Source: Candidatus Desulfofervidaceae bacterium
Lineage (GTDB): Bacteria; Desulfobacterota; Desulfofervidia; Desulfofervidales; Desulfofervidaceae
Assembly (NCBI GenBank): GCA_021160485.1
Contig: JAGHCL010000156.1
Location: 1-5,980 of the forward strand
Length of the DNA stretch: 5,980 nt
Direction: 5' to 3'
Shown: positions 1 to 5,980 of the stretch, one piece after another
Position numbering within the stretch: the first letter of the stretch is position 1
How the letters are laid out: each line of letters begins with the position of its first letter
Notes under the pieces: model-generated
What the model saw: only the letters and a program-made list of their open reading frames with translations
Told to the model about the DNA's origin: nothing
The model's database searches: none
Translations under genes and position numbers: made by a program

Positions 1-188
1 CCAAAGATGCTATCCTTATAGCTATGGAGTCCTCTGGCCTCTACCATATCCCTCTCTTTGCCTCCCTCTCTGCCCGAAACTTTAAAACCCTCCTCCTTCA
101 AATTAATCTCAGTATTGTTTTAAAGACTTGTCTATGCTCATGCTTTTATAGCGTTTACAATAATATATTACGGGGAAAATATCAATAA
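1..188 (+). pseudogene. IS110-family transposase remnant (truncated at the left edge, decayed at its 3' end)
   Basis: Reading from base 3, an open frame of 61 codons ends at TAA 186-188. Its first 35 or so residues resemble the N-terminal DEDD (RuvC-like) domain of IS110-family transposases. The segment around codons 5-19 reads LIAMESSGLYHIPLF, matching the family pattern of hydrophobic strand, then M/L-E-x-[ST]-G-x-Y-x-x-P-L. The Glu (codon 9) would be the second acidic catalytic residue. It is followed by a 'L-x-A-R-x-F' helix and a strand ending in 'QIN', where the family usually has 'INP'. After about base 115 the translation becomes Cys/Tyr/Leu-rich and no longer resembles a transposase, and a stop follows well short of the 300-400 residues expected. 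The domain's start lies left of the window. I infer an inactive relic. IS110 elements usually lack clear terminal inverted repeats, and none is visible. The call rests on a short motif only. Confidence 0.55.
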
Positions 189-215
189 AAACATCTATTC
201 ACCGTCTGAAAAGAG

Positions 216-1535
216 TTACTCTAGGAAAGGATTATCAGGAAGAACTATGCCAATTAAATCATAATCATAGGTATCTATAATCTTTACTGGCTTTATTTCC
301 CCTAAAAAGGCTTCTCCTTCAGTAATATACACTTCTCCATCTATTTCCGGGGCCTGCCAGCTTGTTCGCCCTACCCCAGCATAGCCTTCTTCTATGCGGT
401 CTATAAACACTCTCTCTATGTGGCCGATATAATTCTGGTATTTCTTGCGCACAATCTGATATTGCAAGTCAAGAATGGTTTGATATCTCTCTTCTTTCAC
501 TTCATCAGGAATTATATCACCCATCTTAAAGGCAGGCGTTCCTTCCTCAGGAAAATATTTAAATACCCCCAAGTAGTCAAATTCCATCTCTTTTACAAAA
601 TCAACCAGTCTTTTAAAAGCTGCCTCGGTTTCAGTAGGAAAGCCCACCATTACCGTTGTGCGCAATTTAACCTGAGGCAAGGTTTCCTTAAACCGAAGTA
701 GAGTTCGCCTTACCTCCTCTTCATTCATACCCCGCCCCATTGTCTTTAACACCTGACTATCTATATGTTGAATGGGTACGTCCAGATATGGAGTAAGGTG
801 CTTACAAGAAGAAAAGGCCTCTATTAACGGAATAACGCGTTTGGGATGGGCATAAAGCACTCGTAACCAAGTAACCCCACTTGTGTCAAGTCGTTGTAAC
901 AATTCAGCCAGACAAGGTCTTCCATAGATATCCATTCCATAAGCTGTGGTCTCCTGGGCTACAAGAATAATCTCTTTTACTCCCTGAGCAACTAATGCTT
1001 CCACTTCTTTAGAAATATCCTCCATAGGCCGGCTTGCTAGCTTTCCTCTTATGGCTGGAATAGTGCAAAAGGTGCAATAATTGGAACACCCTTCTGCAAT
1101 TTTGACATAGGCTGTAAAGGGATGGGAAGGCATACGTTTTAAGTAATCCTCTCTGTGCCACCCCGGACCTTCTAAGACAAAACGAGGTAAAGACGATTGT
1201 CTTAGCCATCTGGGTAAGGCTGGCAAGGCCTTAAACCCAAGCCAGGCATCTACCTCTGGTAGTAAAGGAATTAGCTCTTCTTTATAACGTTCAACCAGGC
1301 ACCCAATAACAATCAATCTCTGACCTGGCTGTTTTATCTGAGCAAGCTCTAAAATGGCCTCTATTGACTCTTCTATGGCTGGTTTAATAAAAGCACAGGT
1401 GCTTATTAAAAGTATGTCAGCAATGCTTGGATCTTCAACAATTTCAAAATGGACTTCATGAAGTAAAGCAGATAGAATTTCACTATCTACCAGATTTTTA
1501 GGGCAACCTAGAGAAAGAAAATATATCTTTTGCAC
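216..1535 (-). CDS. rimO: Ribosomal protein S12 methylthiotransferase RimO
   Basis: This radical-SAM enzyme adds a methylthio group to the beta-carbon of a conserved Asp of ribosomal protein S12 in the cytoplasm, using SAM and two [4Fe-4S] clusters. The N-terminal UPF0004 domain (about 1-110) opens with the family signature LGCPKNLVDSE and carries the auxiliary-cluster cysteines C11, C47 and C79. The radical-SAM domain (about 138-360) has the CxxxCxxC motif at C150, C154 and C157. A C-terminal TRAM domain (about 365-430) contains GRTSWQAPEIDG, whose QAPE(I/V)DG is characteristic of RimO rather than the tRNA enzyme MiaB. The length of 439 residues is close to the roughly 440 of E. coli RimO. 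The start is GTG (1533-1535). An in-frame TAA (1536-1538) lies directly upstream, so no earlier start is possible, and a weak AAGAGA ribosome site sits 5 bases before it. The gene is divergent from the mltD-ade-dtd unit and has its own likely promoter. All key residues are present. Confidence 0.97.
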   Translation of the reverse strand: MQKIYFLSLGCPKNLVDSEILSALLHEVHFEIVEDPSIADILLISTCAFIKPAIEESIEAILELAQIKQPGQRLIVIGCLVERYKEELIPLLPEVDAWLGFKALPALPRWLRQSSLPRFVLEGPGWHREDYLKRMPSHPFTAYVKIAEGCSNYCTFCTIPAIRGKLASRPMEDISKEVEALVAQGVKEIILVAQETTAYGMDIYGRPCLAELLQRLDTSGVTWLRVLYAHPKRVIPLIEAFSSCKHLTPYLDVPIQHIDSQVLKTMGRGMNEEEVRRTLLRFKETLPQVKLRTTVMVGFPTETEAAFKRLVDFVKEMEFDYLGVFKYFPEEGTPAFKMGDIIPDEVKEERYQTILDLQYQIVRKKYQNYIGHIERVFIDRIEEGYAGVGRTSWQAPEIDGEVYITEGEAFLGEIKPVKIIDTYDYDLIGIVLPDNPFLE

Positions 1536-1580
1536 TTAAATCTCTTGCCAAAAATTTCTACTTAGTATATTAAGACAGAT

Positions 1581-1610
1581 ATTTTAAAAACAAAATCTTA
1601 ACTTTGTCAA
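1581..1610 (-). promoter_or_regulatory. Putative sigma70-type promoter of rimO
   Basis: On the minus strand a perfect TTGACA -35 box lies at 1610-1605. After an 18-base spacer comes TAAAAT (1586-1581), a 5/6 match to the TATAAT -10 box. Initiation would fall near 1573-1575, giving a leader of roughly 40 bases before the GTG start at 1535. The surroundings are AT-rich, as usual for promoters. This is a pattern match only. Confidence 0.5.
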
Positions 1611-1722
1611 AAGGCAATTATTAAAACGCAACTTACTAGGAACAAACAGAGATTGATAGCAATAATATAGCATGCCTGTGTAACTCGCCAGGCTTTGGTA
1701 GGAAATTATAGTTTTTTAATTA

Positions 1723-1727
1723 AAGGA
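1723..1727 (+). promoter_or_regulatory. Ribosome binding site of mltD (decides the start)
   Basis: AAGGA lies 5 bases before the ATG at 1733. A second in-frame ATG at 1748 (residue 6) would put the same site 20 bases away, which is too far. The site therefore favours 1733 even though the shorter form would also make a typical lipoprotein signal peptide. Confidence 0.5.
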
Positions 1728-1732
1728 CTTAG

Positions 1733-3364
1733 ATGGCGAACATTATTATGAAGATTCTTTTAGGCATCTGGATACTGTGTTGTTTTTTCCTAGGAAGTTG
1801 TGCGACTAAATATATATCAAAACCAGCTCCATCGTTAAGCACCTCATCAGGTGAAACTGCTAATAAATCACCTTCGCAGATTGTTTCAGAAGAAAAATCA
1901 GCATCTGCAGAGCCACCTTTAGCACCTTCTGAGTCCAAATCAAAAAAAACCATTCCGCCTTCCCTACTCTCCCCCAAAGAAGTAGCACCTGAAAAAACTG
2001 TCACTATTGCTTCCCTCCCCCATTCTCCACAAACTTCCTCTCTTCCTCCCAAGCCATCTCCACCTCCTTTGCCCACTGTTCCTATTACCATTAATGAGTA
2101 TGTCCAAGCATATATAAATTACTATACTCATACACCCAGGGGCAGACATCATTTTCAGCAGACCTTAAAGCGGGCCAGACAATATCAGCCCCTGATGGAA
2201 GCGATATTGATTGAAGCAAAGCTACCAAAAGAATTTTTTTACCTTGCTTTTATTGAAAGTAGCTTTAACAATCATGCCTATTCCTACGCCCATGCCTGTG
2301 GTCCTTGGCAGTTTATAGAAAGCACGGCCCGTAAATATGGACTCAAAATAGACTTTTGGGTGGATGAGAGAAAAGACCCCAAACTGGCTACAAAGGCCGC
2401 TGCCCGATATTTAAGCGAGCTTTACCAACAGTTTAATGATTGGTATCTCACGGCTGCAGCTTATAATGCTGGTGATGGTACAATAAAAAGACTAATCAGA
2501 AAATACAAAGTAAAAGATTATTGGGCCCTTATCAGGAAAGCAAAGGAATTAAAGCTGGAAACCAAACATTATGTCCCTAAATGGCTGGCAACAATTATCA
2601 TTGCTCAAAACCTTCAGCGTTATGGTTTTCGGGTAGAACCGGCAGCTACCTGGGATTACGATATAGTTAAGACCCCGGGACTTACCGACCTCTCTTATCT
2701 AGCTAAAAAAACCAGGATCAGTTTTAAAAAACTAAAAAGGTTAAATCCTGCCTTAAAACGTGCCTTCACGCCGCCCTATAACTATTTCCTCCGGATCCCT
2801 AAAGAAAAAAAGTCCATCGTTATTGCCTATTTACAGGAACAAATGGAAATGACCCAGGTATTTTCCCGTTTTCGCACTTACGAGGTAAAACCAGGAGACA
2901 GTCTTTGGAAAATTGCTAAAAAGTATCGTAAAGATATTCATTTCATCGCCAAATTAAATGGCCTTTCTTATCCCTATCTTCTCAAACCAGGGCGGAAACT
3001 TCTCATCCCTTATGGTGAACCCCAAAAGCAAATTTATACCGTAACAGATAAACGCACAGGACAAACAAGGATTATTTATACGGTTAAATCAGGAGATAGC
3101 CTTTGGAAAATTGCAAGACACTTTAATACCTCAATAAAAGAGTTGGAACGTATCAACCAGATAAAAGGCCCCCTTTACCCTGGAGATCAACTGGTGGTCC
3201 CCATTCCTTCACAAATAATCATTTACGAAGTCAAACAGGGAGATACCCTTTGGGACATTGCCCGGAAGTTCAAAACTACGCTCAAAGAAATCATGTCTTT
3301 GAATAATCTTTCTTCTCCTCGGATTCACCCTGGAGAGAAGTTAAAAATAAAGACTTCTGGGTAA
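1733..3364 (+). CDS. mltD: MltD-like membrane-bound lytic murein transglycosylase with LysM repeats (lipoprotein)
   Basis: Probable outer-membrane lipoprotein that cleaves the MurNAc-GlcNAc bond of peptidoglycan to give 1,6-anhydro-MurNAc ends. The signal peptide has a hydrophobic core (residues 7-20) and a lipobox L20-G21-S22-C23; Ala follows the Cys, so no inner-membrane retention Asp is present. A disordered Ser/Pro/Lys-rich linker covers about 28-117, probably spanning periplasm. The SLT (lysozyme-like) domain is at about 150-300, with catalytic Glu at E175 in the ESSF motif, GPWQF at 190-194 and AYNAG at 243-247. A degenerate LysM-like stretch (about 308-355) and three clear LysM domains (about 381-427, 447-490, 497-540) follow and would bind glycan. 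The length of 543 exceeds E. coli MltD (about 450), which has two LysM domains. It is first in a tight unit with ade and dtd. The gene symbol reflects family architecture and is not proof of orthology. Confidence 0.9.
   Translation: MANIIMKILLGIWILCCFFLGSCATKYISKPAPSLSTSSGETANKSPSQIVSEEKSASAEPPLAPSESKSKKTIPPSLLSPKEVAPEKTVTIASLPHSPQTSSLPPKPSPPPLPTVPITINEYVQAYINYYTHTPRGRHHFQQTLKRARQYQPLMEAILIEAKLPKEFFYLAFIESSFNNHAYSYAHACGPWQFIESTARKYGLKIDFWVDERKDPKLATKAAARYLSELYQQFNDWYLTAAAYNAGDGTIKRLIRKYKVKDYWALIRKAKELKLETKHYVPKWLATIIIAQNLQRYGFRVEPAATWDYDIVKTPGLTDLSYLAKKTRISFKKLKRLNPALKRAFTPPYNYFLRIPKEKKSIVIAYLQEQMEMTQVFSRFRTYEVKPGDSLWKIAKKYRKDIHFIAKLNGLSYPYLLKPGRKLLIPYGEPQKQIYTVTDKRTGQTRIIYTVKSGDSLWKIARHFNTSIKELERINQIKGPLYPGDQLVVPIPSQIIIYEVKQGDTLWDIARKFKTTLKEIMSLNNLSSPRIHPGEKLKIKTSG
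2873..3352 (+). repeat. Three tandem LysM-coding repeats inside mltD
   Basis: LysM units lie at about 2873-3013, 3071-3202 and 3221-3352. Each has the start pattern [YV]-V/K-x-G-D-[ST]-L-W-x-I-A and ends in 'PGxxLxIP'-like residues. The DNA is also similar at the core of each unit: 2893-2916 and 3091-3114 match at 22 of 24 bases (AGGAGA-AG-CTTTGGAAAATTGC with two C/T changes), and 3238-3261 is a more diverged copy. This suggests fairly recent internal duplication or gene conversion between units 1 and 2. Unit 1 is separated from unit 2 by a longer insert that includes the residues TDKRTGQTR. Confidence 0.8.
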
Positions 3365-3367
3365 AGG

Positions 3368-5089
3368 ATGGATAGGCTTGAAGACATTATTTCCATTGCT
3401 AAAGGAGATAAACCTGCGGATTTACTCATTAAAAATGCCCGGATAGTCAATGTCTTTACTGGAAAAATTGATACTACCAATGTAGCCGTCGCTGGGAAAC
3501 ATATTGCGGGTTTGGGTGATTACAAGCAGGGTAAACAGGTAATAGATGCCCGGGGGAAATACCTTATTCCGGGGCTGATGGATGCTCATATTCACCTGGA
3601 AAGCACCCTGTTAACACCGGCTGCTTTTGCAGCAGCCGTGATTCCTCACGGCACCACCTCTATCTTTATAGACCCACATGAAATTGCCAATGTTCTGGGC
3701 ATTAGGGGAGTTGAATATATCCTGAGGGCAACCGAAGACCTCCCCTTGAATGTATTTTTACTTGTCCCTTCATGTGTCCCAGCCACGAATTTAGAAACCA
3801 GTGGAGCAATAATTACCGCTGATGATATAGCCTCTCTTCTTAGCCATCCCCGTGTAGTAGGATTGGCAGAAATGATGAATTATCCGGGGGTATTGTCTGG
3901 TAATGCTCATGTTCTAAAAAAGATAAAAGTAGCCCAAAATGCACATAAAGTCATAGATGGACATGCACCCATTCTCTCTGGGCATGCCCTCCAGGCCTAC
4001 ATCAGTGCTGGTATTGATTCTGACCATGAGACTACCAGACCCAATGAAGCAAGAGAAAAACTGGCGGCGGGTATGTGGCTTATGTTACGCCAGGGAACGG
4101 CGGCTAAAAATCTTGTTAATCTGTTGTCAGCCGTAGATGAGTTTACCTTTCACCGGTGCGTTTTTTGCGCTGACGATAGAGAACCAGCCGACCTGCTAAA
4201 TGAAGGTCACATTGATTACATCATCCGTGAAGCCATAAACGCTGGCCTCAACCCTATCTGGGCCATTAAAATGGCTACGCTTAACTGTGCCCAACGTTTT
4301 GGTTTAAAAAGACTGGGCGCCATTGCCCCTGGCTATCAGGCTGATATAGTCCTCATAGACGATTTGAAAGCATTTAATGTAGAAGTGGTCATAAAAAATG
4401 GAGAGGTAGTGTTTGCAGATGGTATTTTAAAAGTCAACCCACCTATTTATATTGAGCCTGAAGTTACCAATACGATTCACATTAAAGAAATTTCTCCAGA
4501 AACTTTTAGCATTTACCTACAAGCTGAAAAGGCACGGGTAATTGGTTTAGTAAAAGATCAAATCATCACCCAACATCTGGTCAAAACAGTACGCAAATCC
4601 TCCCGAGGCGAAGTCTTGCCTGATCCAGACCAAGACATCGTTAAAATTGCCGTCATTGAAAGGCATCTGGCGAGCGGTAATATAGGGTTAGGACTTATTT
4701 CAGGTCTGGGGTTAAAGCGGGGGGCAATAGCCTCTTCGGTTGGGCATGACAGCCATAACATTATCGTCGCCGGGACAAATAATAAAGACATGTATTGCGC
4801 CGTTAAGGCCATTAAAGCAATGCAGGGCGGTTTTGTTGTGGTTGAGAATGGCGAGGTAAAAGCAGGGCTGGCCTTACCTGTAGCCGGATTAATCTCCCCT
4901 CTCAGTGCCCAAGAAGTAGCCTTCCATATAGAACATCTTTGCACTGTAGCTCAAGAGCTCGGAGTAAATCACAGAAATCCATTTTTAACCTTATCTTTCG
5001 TCGCCCTGCCTGTGATTCCAGAATTGCGCCTGACAGATAAAGGTTTGGTGGATGTAAATAAGTTTAGCCTTGTTCCTCTGGAGGTGTAA
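3368..5089 (+). CDS. ade: Adenine deaminase (amidohydrolase superfamily)
   Basis: Cytoplasmic enzyme that converts adenine to hypoxanthine and ammonia for purine salvage; family members use a binuclear Fe or Mn centre. The N-terminal strand region (about 17-65, with ADLLIKNARIVNVF) and the barrel carry the metal ligands expected of the family: HIH at 74-76, DPHE at 102-105, E168, DGHAP at 197-201, SDHE at 218-221 and CADDR at 267-271. The C-terminal domain typical of bacterial adenine deaminase is present, with SVGHDSHNI at 457-465. The length of 573 is family-typical. The ATG lies 3 bases after the mltD stop in TAAAGGATG. There is no well-spaced Shine-Dalgarno sequence (the nearest strong purine run, GGAGAGAAG at 3332-3340, is too far), so translation is probably coupled to mltD. 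No alternative ATG occurs before residue 71, which supports this start. All key residues are intact; I see no reason to suspect another amidohydrolase. Confidence 0.96.
   Translation: MDRLEDIISIAKGDKPADLLIKNARIVNVFTGKIDTTNVAVAGKHIAGLGDYKQGKQVIDARGKYLIPGLMDAHIHLESTLLTPAAFAAAVIPHGTTSIFIDPHEIANVLGIRGVEYILRATEDLPLNVFLLVPSCVPATNLETSGAIITADDIASLLSHPRVVGLAEMMNYPGVLSGNAHVLKKIKVAQNAHKVIDGHAPILSGHALQAYISAGIDSDHETTRPNEAREKLAAGMWLMLRQGTAAKNLVNLLSAVDEFTFHRCVFCADDREPADLLNEGHIDYIIREAINAGLNPIWAIKMATLNCAQRFGLKRLGAIAPGYQADIVLIDDLKAFNVEVVIKNGEVVFADGILKVNPPIYIEPEVTNTIHIKEISPETFSIYLQAEKARVIGLVKDQIITQHLVKTVRKSSRGEVLPDPDQDIVKIAVIERHLASGNIGLGLISGLGLKRGAIASSVGHDSHNIIVAGTNNKDMYCAVKAIKAMQGGFVVVENGEVKAGLALPVAGLISPLSAQEVAFHIEHLCTVAQELGVNHRNPFLTLSFVALPVIPELRLTDKGLVDVNKFSLVPLEV
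5080..5086 (+). promoter_or_regulatory. Strong ribosome binding site of dtd, embedded in the end of ade
   Basis: GGAGGTG spans the last sense codons of ade (L-E-V, ending at TAA 5087-5089). GGAGG ends 9 bases before the ATG at 5094. It fixes the dtd start at 5094 instead of the upstream in-frame ATG at 5070, which lies before the site and would overlap ade by 20 bases. Confidence 0.8.
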
Positions 5090-5093
5090 TGGA

Positions 5094-5531
5094 ATGCGTG
5101 CCCTGGTGCAAAGAGTAAAAGAAGCCAGAGTAACCGCAAATGATGACACAGTCGGTGCGATTGACAGAGGTATCCTGATCTTCCTGGGAATTGCTAAAGG
5201 AGATACTCGGGCCCAGGCTGAATGGCTGGCGAAAAAGGTCTGCCACCTGCGCATCTTTGAAGATGAAACTGGCAAATTCAACTTATCTCTAAAAGATATT
5301 GGCGGTTCTGCCCTCATTGTTTCTCAATTTACCCTTTATGGTGATTGTCAGAAAGGACGCCGGCCTTCTTTTGATAAAGCGGCTTCACCCGAAGACGCCA
5401 GACAACTCTATGAAGCCTTTATCACATTTGTCAAACAGGAAGGTATCCCAGTGGCAACCGGTGAGTTTGGCGCTTTGATGCAGGTCTATCTTATCAATGA
5501 TGGACCGGTTACCCTGTTAGTGGAAAAGTAA
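5094..5531 (+). CDS. dtd: D-aminoacyl-tRNA deacylase (Dtd)
   Basis: This cytoplasmic proofreading enzyme hydrolyses the ester bond of D-aminoacyl-tRNAs, and in many species also of glycyl-tRNA(Ala), freeing the tRNA and keeping D-amino acids out of protein. Two defining motifs are seen: SQFTLYGD at residues 77-84 and NDGPVT at 135-140. The latter includes the Gly-Pro pair (G137-P138), the cross-subunit Gly-cisPro element that rejects L-amino acids in the homodimer. The N-terminus, MRALVQRVKEARVT, is family-typical. From the start at 5094 the protein has 145 residues, the usual length; a longer form from 5070 would add eight residues (MFLWRCNG) that do not fit the family. It begins 4 bases after the ade stop and uses a ribosome site inside ade, so it is the last gene of the mltD-ade-dtd unit. 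Nothing is truncated or unusual. Confidence 0.96.
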   Translation: MRALVQRVKEARVTANDDTVGAIDRGILIFLGIAKGDTRAQAEWLAKKVCHLRIFEDETGKFNLSLKDIGGSALIVSQFTLYGDCQKGRRPSFDKAASPEDARQLYEAFITFVKQEGIPVATGEFGALMQVYLINDGPVTLLVEK

Positions 5532-5626
5532 ATTTCTAACAGAATTGCTAGAAAAAACTTTAAAACGCTCTTTTTGATATCCGTAACCAACTCTTCTGAA
5601 TTCTTATTACTCGTTACAATTTATCA
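5532..5626. other. Convergent intergenic gap between dtd and the glycosyltransferase
   Basis: These 95 AT-rich bases separate two converging genes, where terminators would be expected. I see only a 6-bp AT-rich inverted repeat (TTTCTA 5533-5538 with TAGAAA 5549-5554, 10-base loop) and a T-run at 5571-5575. No GC-rich hairpin followed by a U-tract is present, so no intrinsic terminator can be called with confidence. Confidence 0.35.
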
Positions 5627-5980
5627 TCAATTAGAACCAAATTTTGGCTCATCTTCTGAAAGTTGTGTTTTAATGACATTTATCACTTCCTCTGGTTTGA
5701 TACTCTCCAGACAAATCCTGTTTGGACAATTTCTTCTCTCTTCATCACCACAGGGAGCACATGAGACTTTAGGAGCAAATATCTTTACTTTTGGTCCCCA
5801 GGGATGCCATATACCAGGAGCGGTAGGCCCAAAAATGACAAAACTGGGTATACCTAAGGCAGCCGCGAGATGGCTGATACCAGAATCATTACCGAGAAAA
5901 AATCTGGCCTGAGCGATAACGGTTGCCAATGTCAAAAGTGGAAGTTGCTCCAATAAAATCATTTTTTTCAATAGACGGGG
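5627..5980 (-). CDS. Glycosyltransferase family 9 (ADP-heptose:LPS heptosyltransferase-like), C-terminal part
   Basis: Only the last 117 residues are in the window. The frame stays open to base 5980, so the gene continues beyond the right edge; the apparent TTG start at 5971 is not the real one. In window numbering, GNDSGISHLAAALG at 30-43 is the GT9 nucleotide-sugar-binding motif (the usual form is [ST/N]-D-[ST]-G-x-x-H-x-A-A-A-x-G), followed by GPTAP at 51-55. A cysteine cluster (C74, C77, C85, C90) near the end is of the kind found in many GT9 proteins. Family members add heptose or similar sugars to the lipopolysaccharide inner core on the cytoplasmic face of the inner membrane. WaaF, WaaC and WaaQ cannot be told apart from this fragment, and the acceptor is unknown. 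The gene runs opposite to dtd and ends with three in-frame stops in a row (TGA TGA TAA, 5629-5621). Confidence 0.88.
   Translation of the reverse strand, partial: PRLLKKMILLEQLPLLTLATVIAQARFFLGNDSGISHLAAALGIPSFVIFGPTAPGIWHPWGPKVKIFAPKVSCAPCGDEERRNCPNRICLESIKPEEVINVIKTQLSEDEPKFGSN

Larger units (their letters stand above)
1536..1732. other. Divergent intergenic region between rimO and mltD
   Basis: These 197 AT-rich bases separate two divergent transcription units and must hold both promoters. The rimO promoter is fairly clear (1581-1610, minus). For the rightward genes I see only weak candidates. One is TTGCCA (1545-1550), 17 bases, then TATTAA (1568-1573), which would leave a leader of about 150 bases. 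Another is a TATAGT -10-like hexamer (1707-1712) with no recognisable -35. A small odd palindrome TTTG-T-CAAA (1603-1611) overlaps the rimO -35 box and could be an operator half-site, but nothing supports this further. No small ORF, RNA gene or riboswitch is recognisable. Confidence 0.4.

Noticed and set aside
420..1209. Open frames at 420-701 (plus) and 1009-1209 (minus) within rimO
   Set aside because: They are out-of-frame shadows of the complete rimO gene with no family resemblance.
1696..1711. Possible sigma54 promoter upstream of mltD (TGG... followed by TTATAG)
   Set aside because: It lacks the essential GC of the -12 element and the TGGCAC form of the -24 element.
1729..2152. Two minus-strand open frames (1729-2091 and 1964-2152) opposite the start of mltD
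   Set aside because: They are antisense to the low-complexity Ser/Pro linker of mltD, whose composition keeps the opposite strand open. The translations are Gly-rich and resemble no family.
4558..5317. Minus-strand open frames at 4558-4944, 4991-5317 and 5064-5246
   Set aside because: They lie opposite well-supported ade and dtd coding sequence, have no recognisable motifs and no plausible ribosome sites.
5533..5575. Possible intrinsic terminator after dtd
   Set aside because: The stem is only six A/T-rich pairs and is followed by A residues, not a U-tract, on the plus strand.
5574..5912. Plus-strand open frame opposite the glycosyltransferase
   Set aside because: The minus strand clearly encodes the GT9 motif GNDSGISHLAAALG; the plus-strand translation has no recognisable features.
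1..5980. CRISPR array, tRNA or rRNA genes, riboswitch, phage or defence genes
   Set aside because: No regularly spaced repeats, cloverleaf-like sequence or family motifs of these kinds were seen on either strand; gene-free stretches are all under about 220 bases.

Overview
The window looks like a stretch of ordinary chromosome from a Gram-negative bacterium of moderately low GC content. Two genes point to an outer membrane: a lipoprotein-type murein transglycosylase and a family 9 (heptosyltransferase-like) glycosyltransferase. The AT-leaning codon use and the gene mix would fit a Desulfobacterota-like or other deep-branching anaerobe. That placement is an inference from general impression, not from any marker I can prove here.

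Layout from left to right. Bases 1-188 carry what looks like the decayed or truncated piece of an IS110-type transposase. Bases 216-1535 (minus strand) encode RimO, the radical-SAM enzyme that methylthiolates ribosomal protein S12. A 197-base divergent intergenic region (1536-1732) follows; it holds a good sigma70-type promoter pointing to rimO and a less clear start region for the rightward genes. Three plus-strand genes are then packed with almost no spacing: an MltD-like lytic transglycosylase lipoprotein with three LysM repeats (1733-3364), adenine deaminase (3368-5089) and D-aminoacyl-tRNA deacylase (5094-5531). The gaps are 3 and 4 bases, so they probably form one transcript with translational coupling. 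After a 95-base convergent gap, the C-terminal part of a GT9 glycosyltransferase (5627-5980, minus strand) runs off the right edge.

The three-gene unit joins unrelated tasks: cell-wall turnover, purine salvage and tRNA proofreading. A shared theme (clearing D-amino acids, or recycling) can be imagined but the sequence does not show it. All four complete genes keep their catalytic or metal-binding residues and have family-typical lengths. I found no RNA genes, CRISPR arrays, phage genes, defence systems or clearly novel systems. The most interesting points are the transposase remnant, the unusual junctions in the mltD-ade-dtd cluster and the internal LysM duplications.
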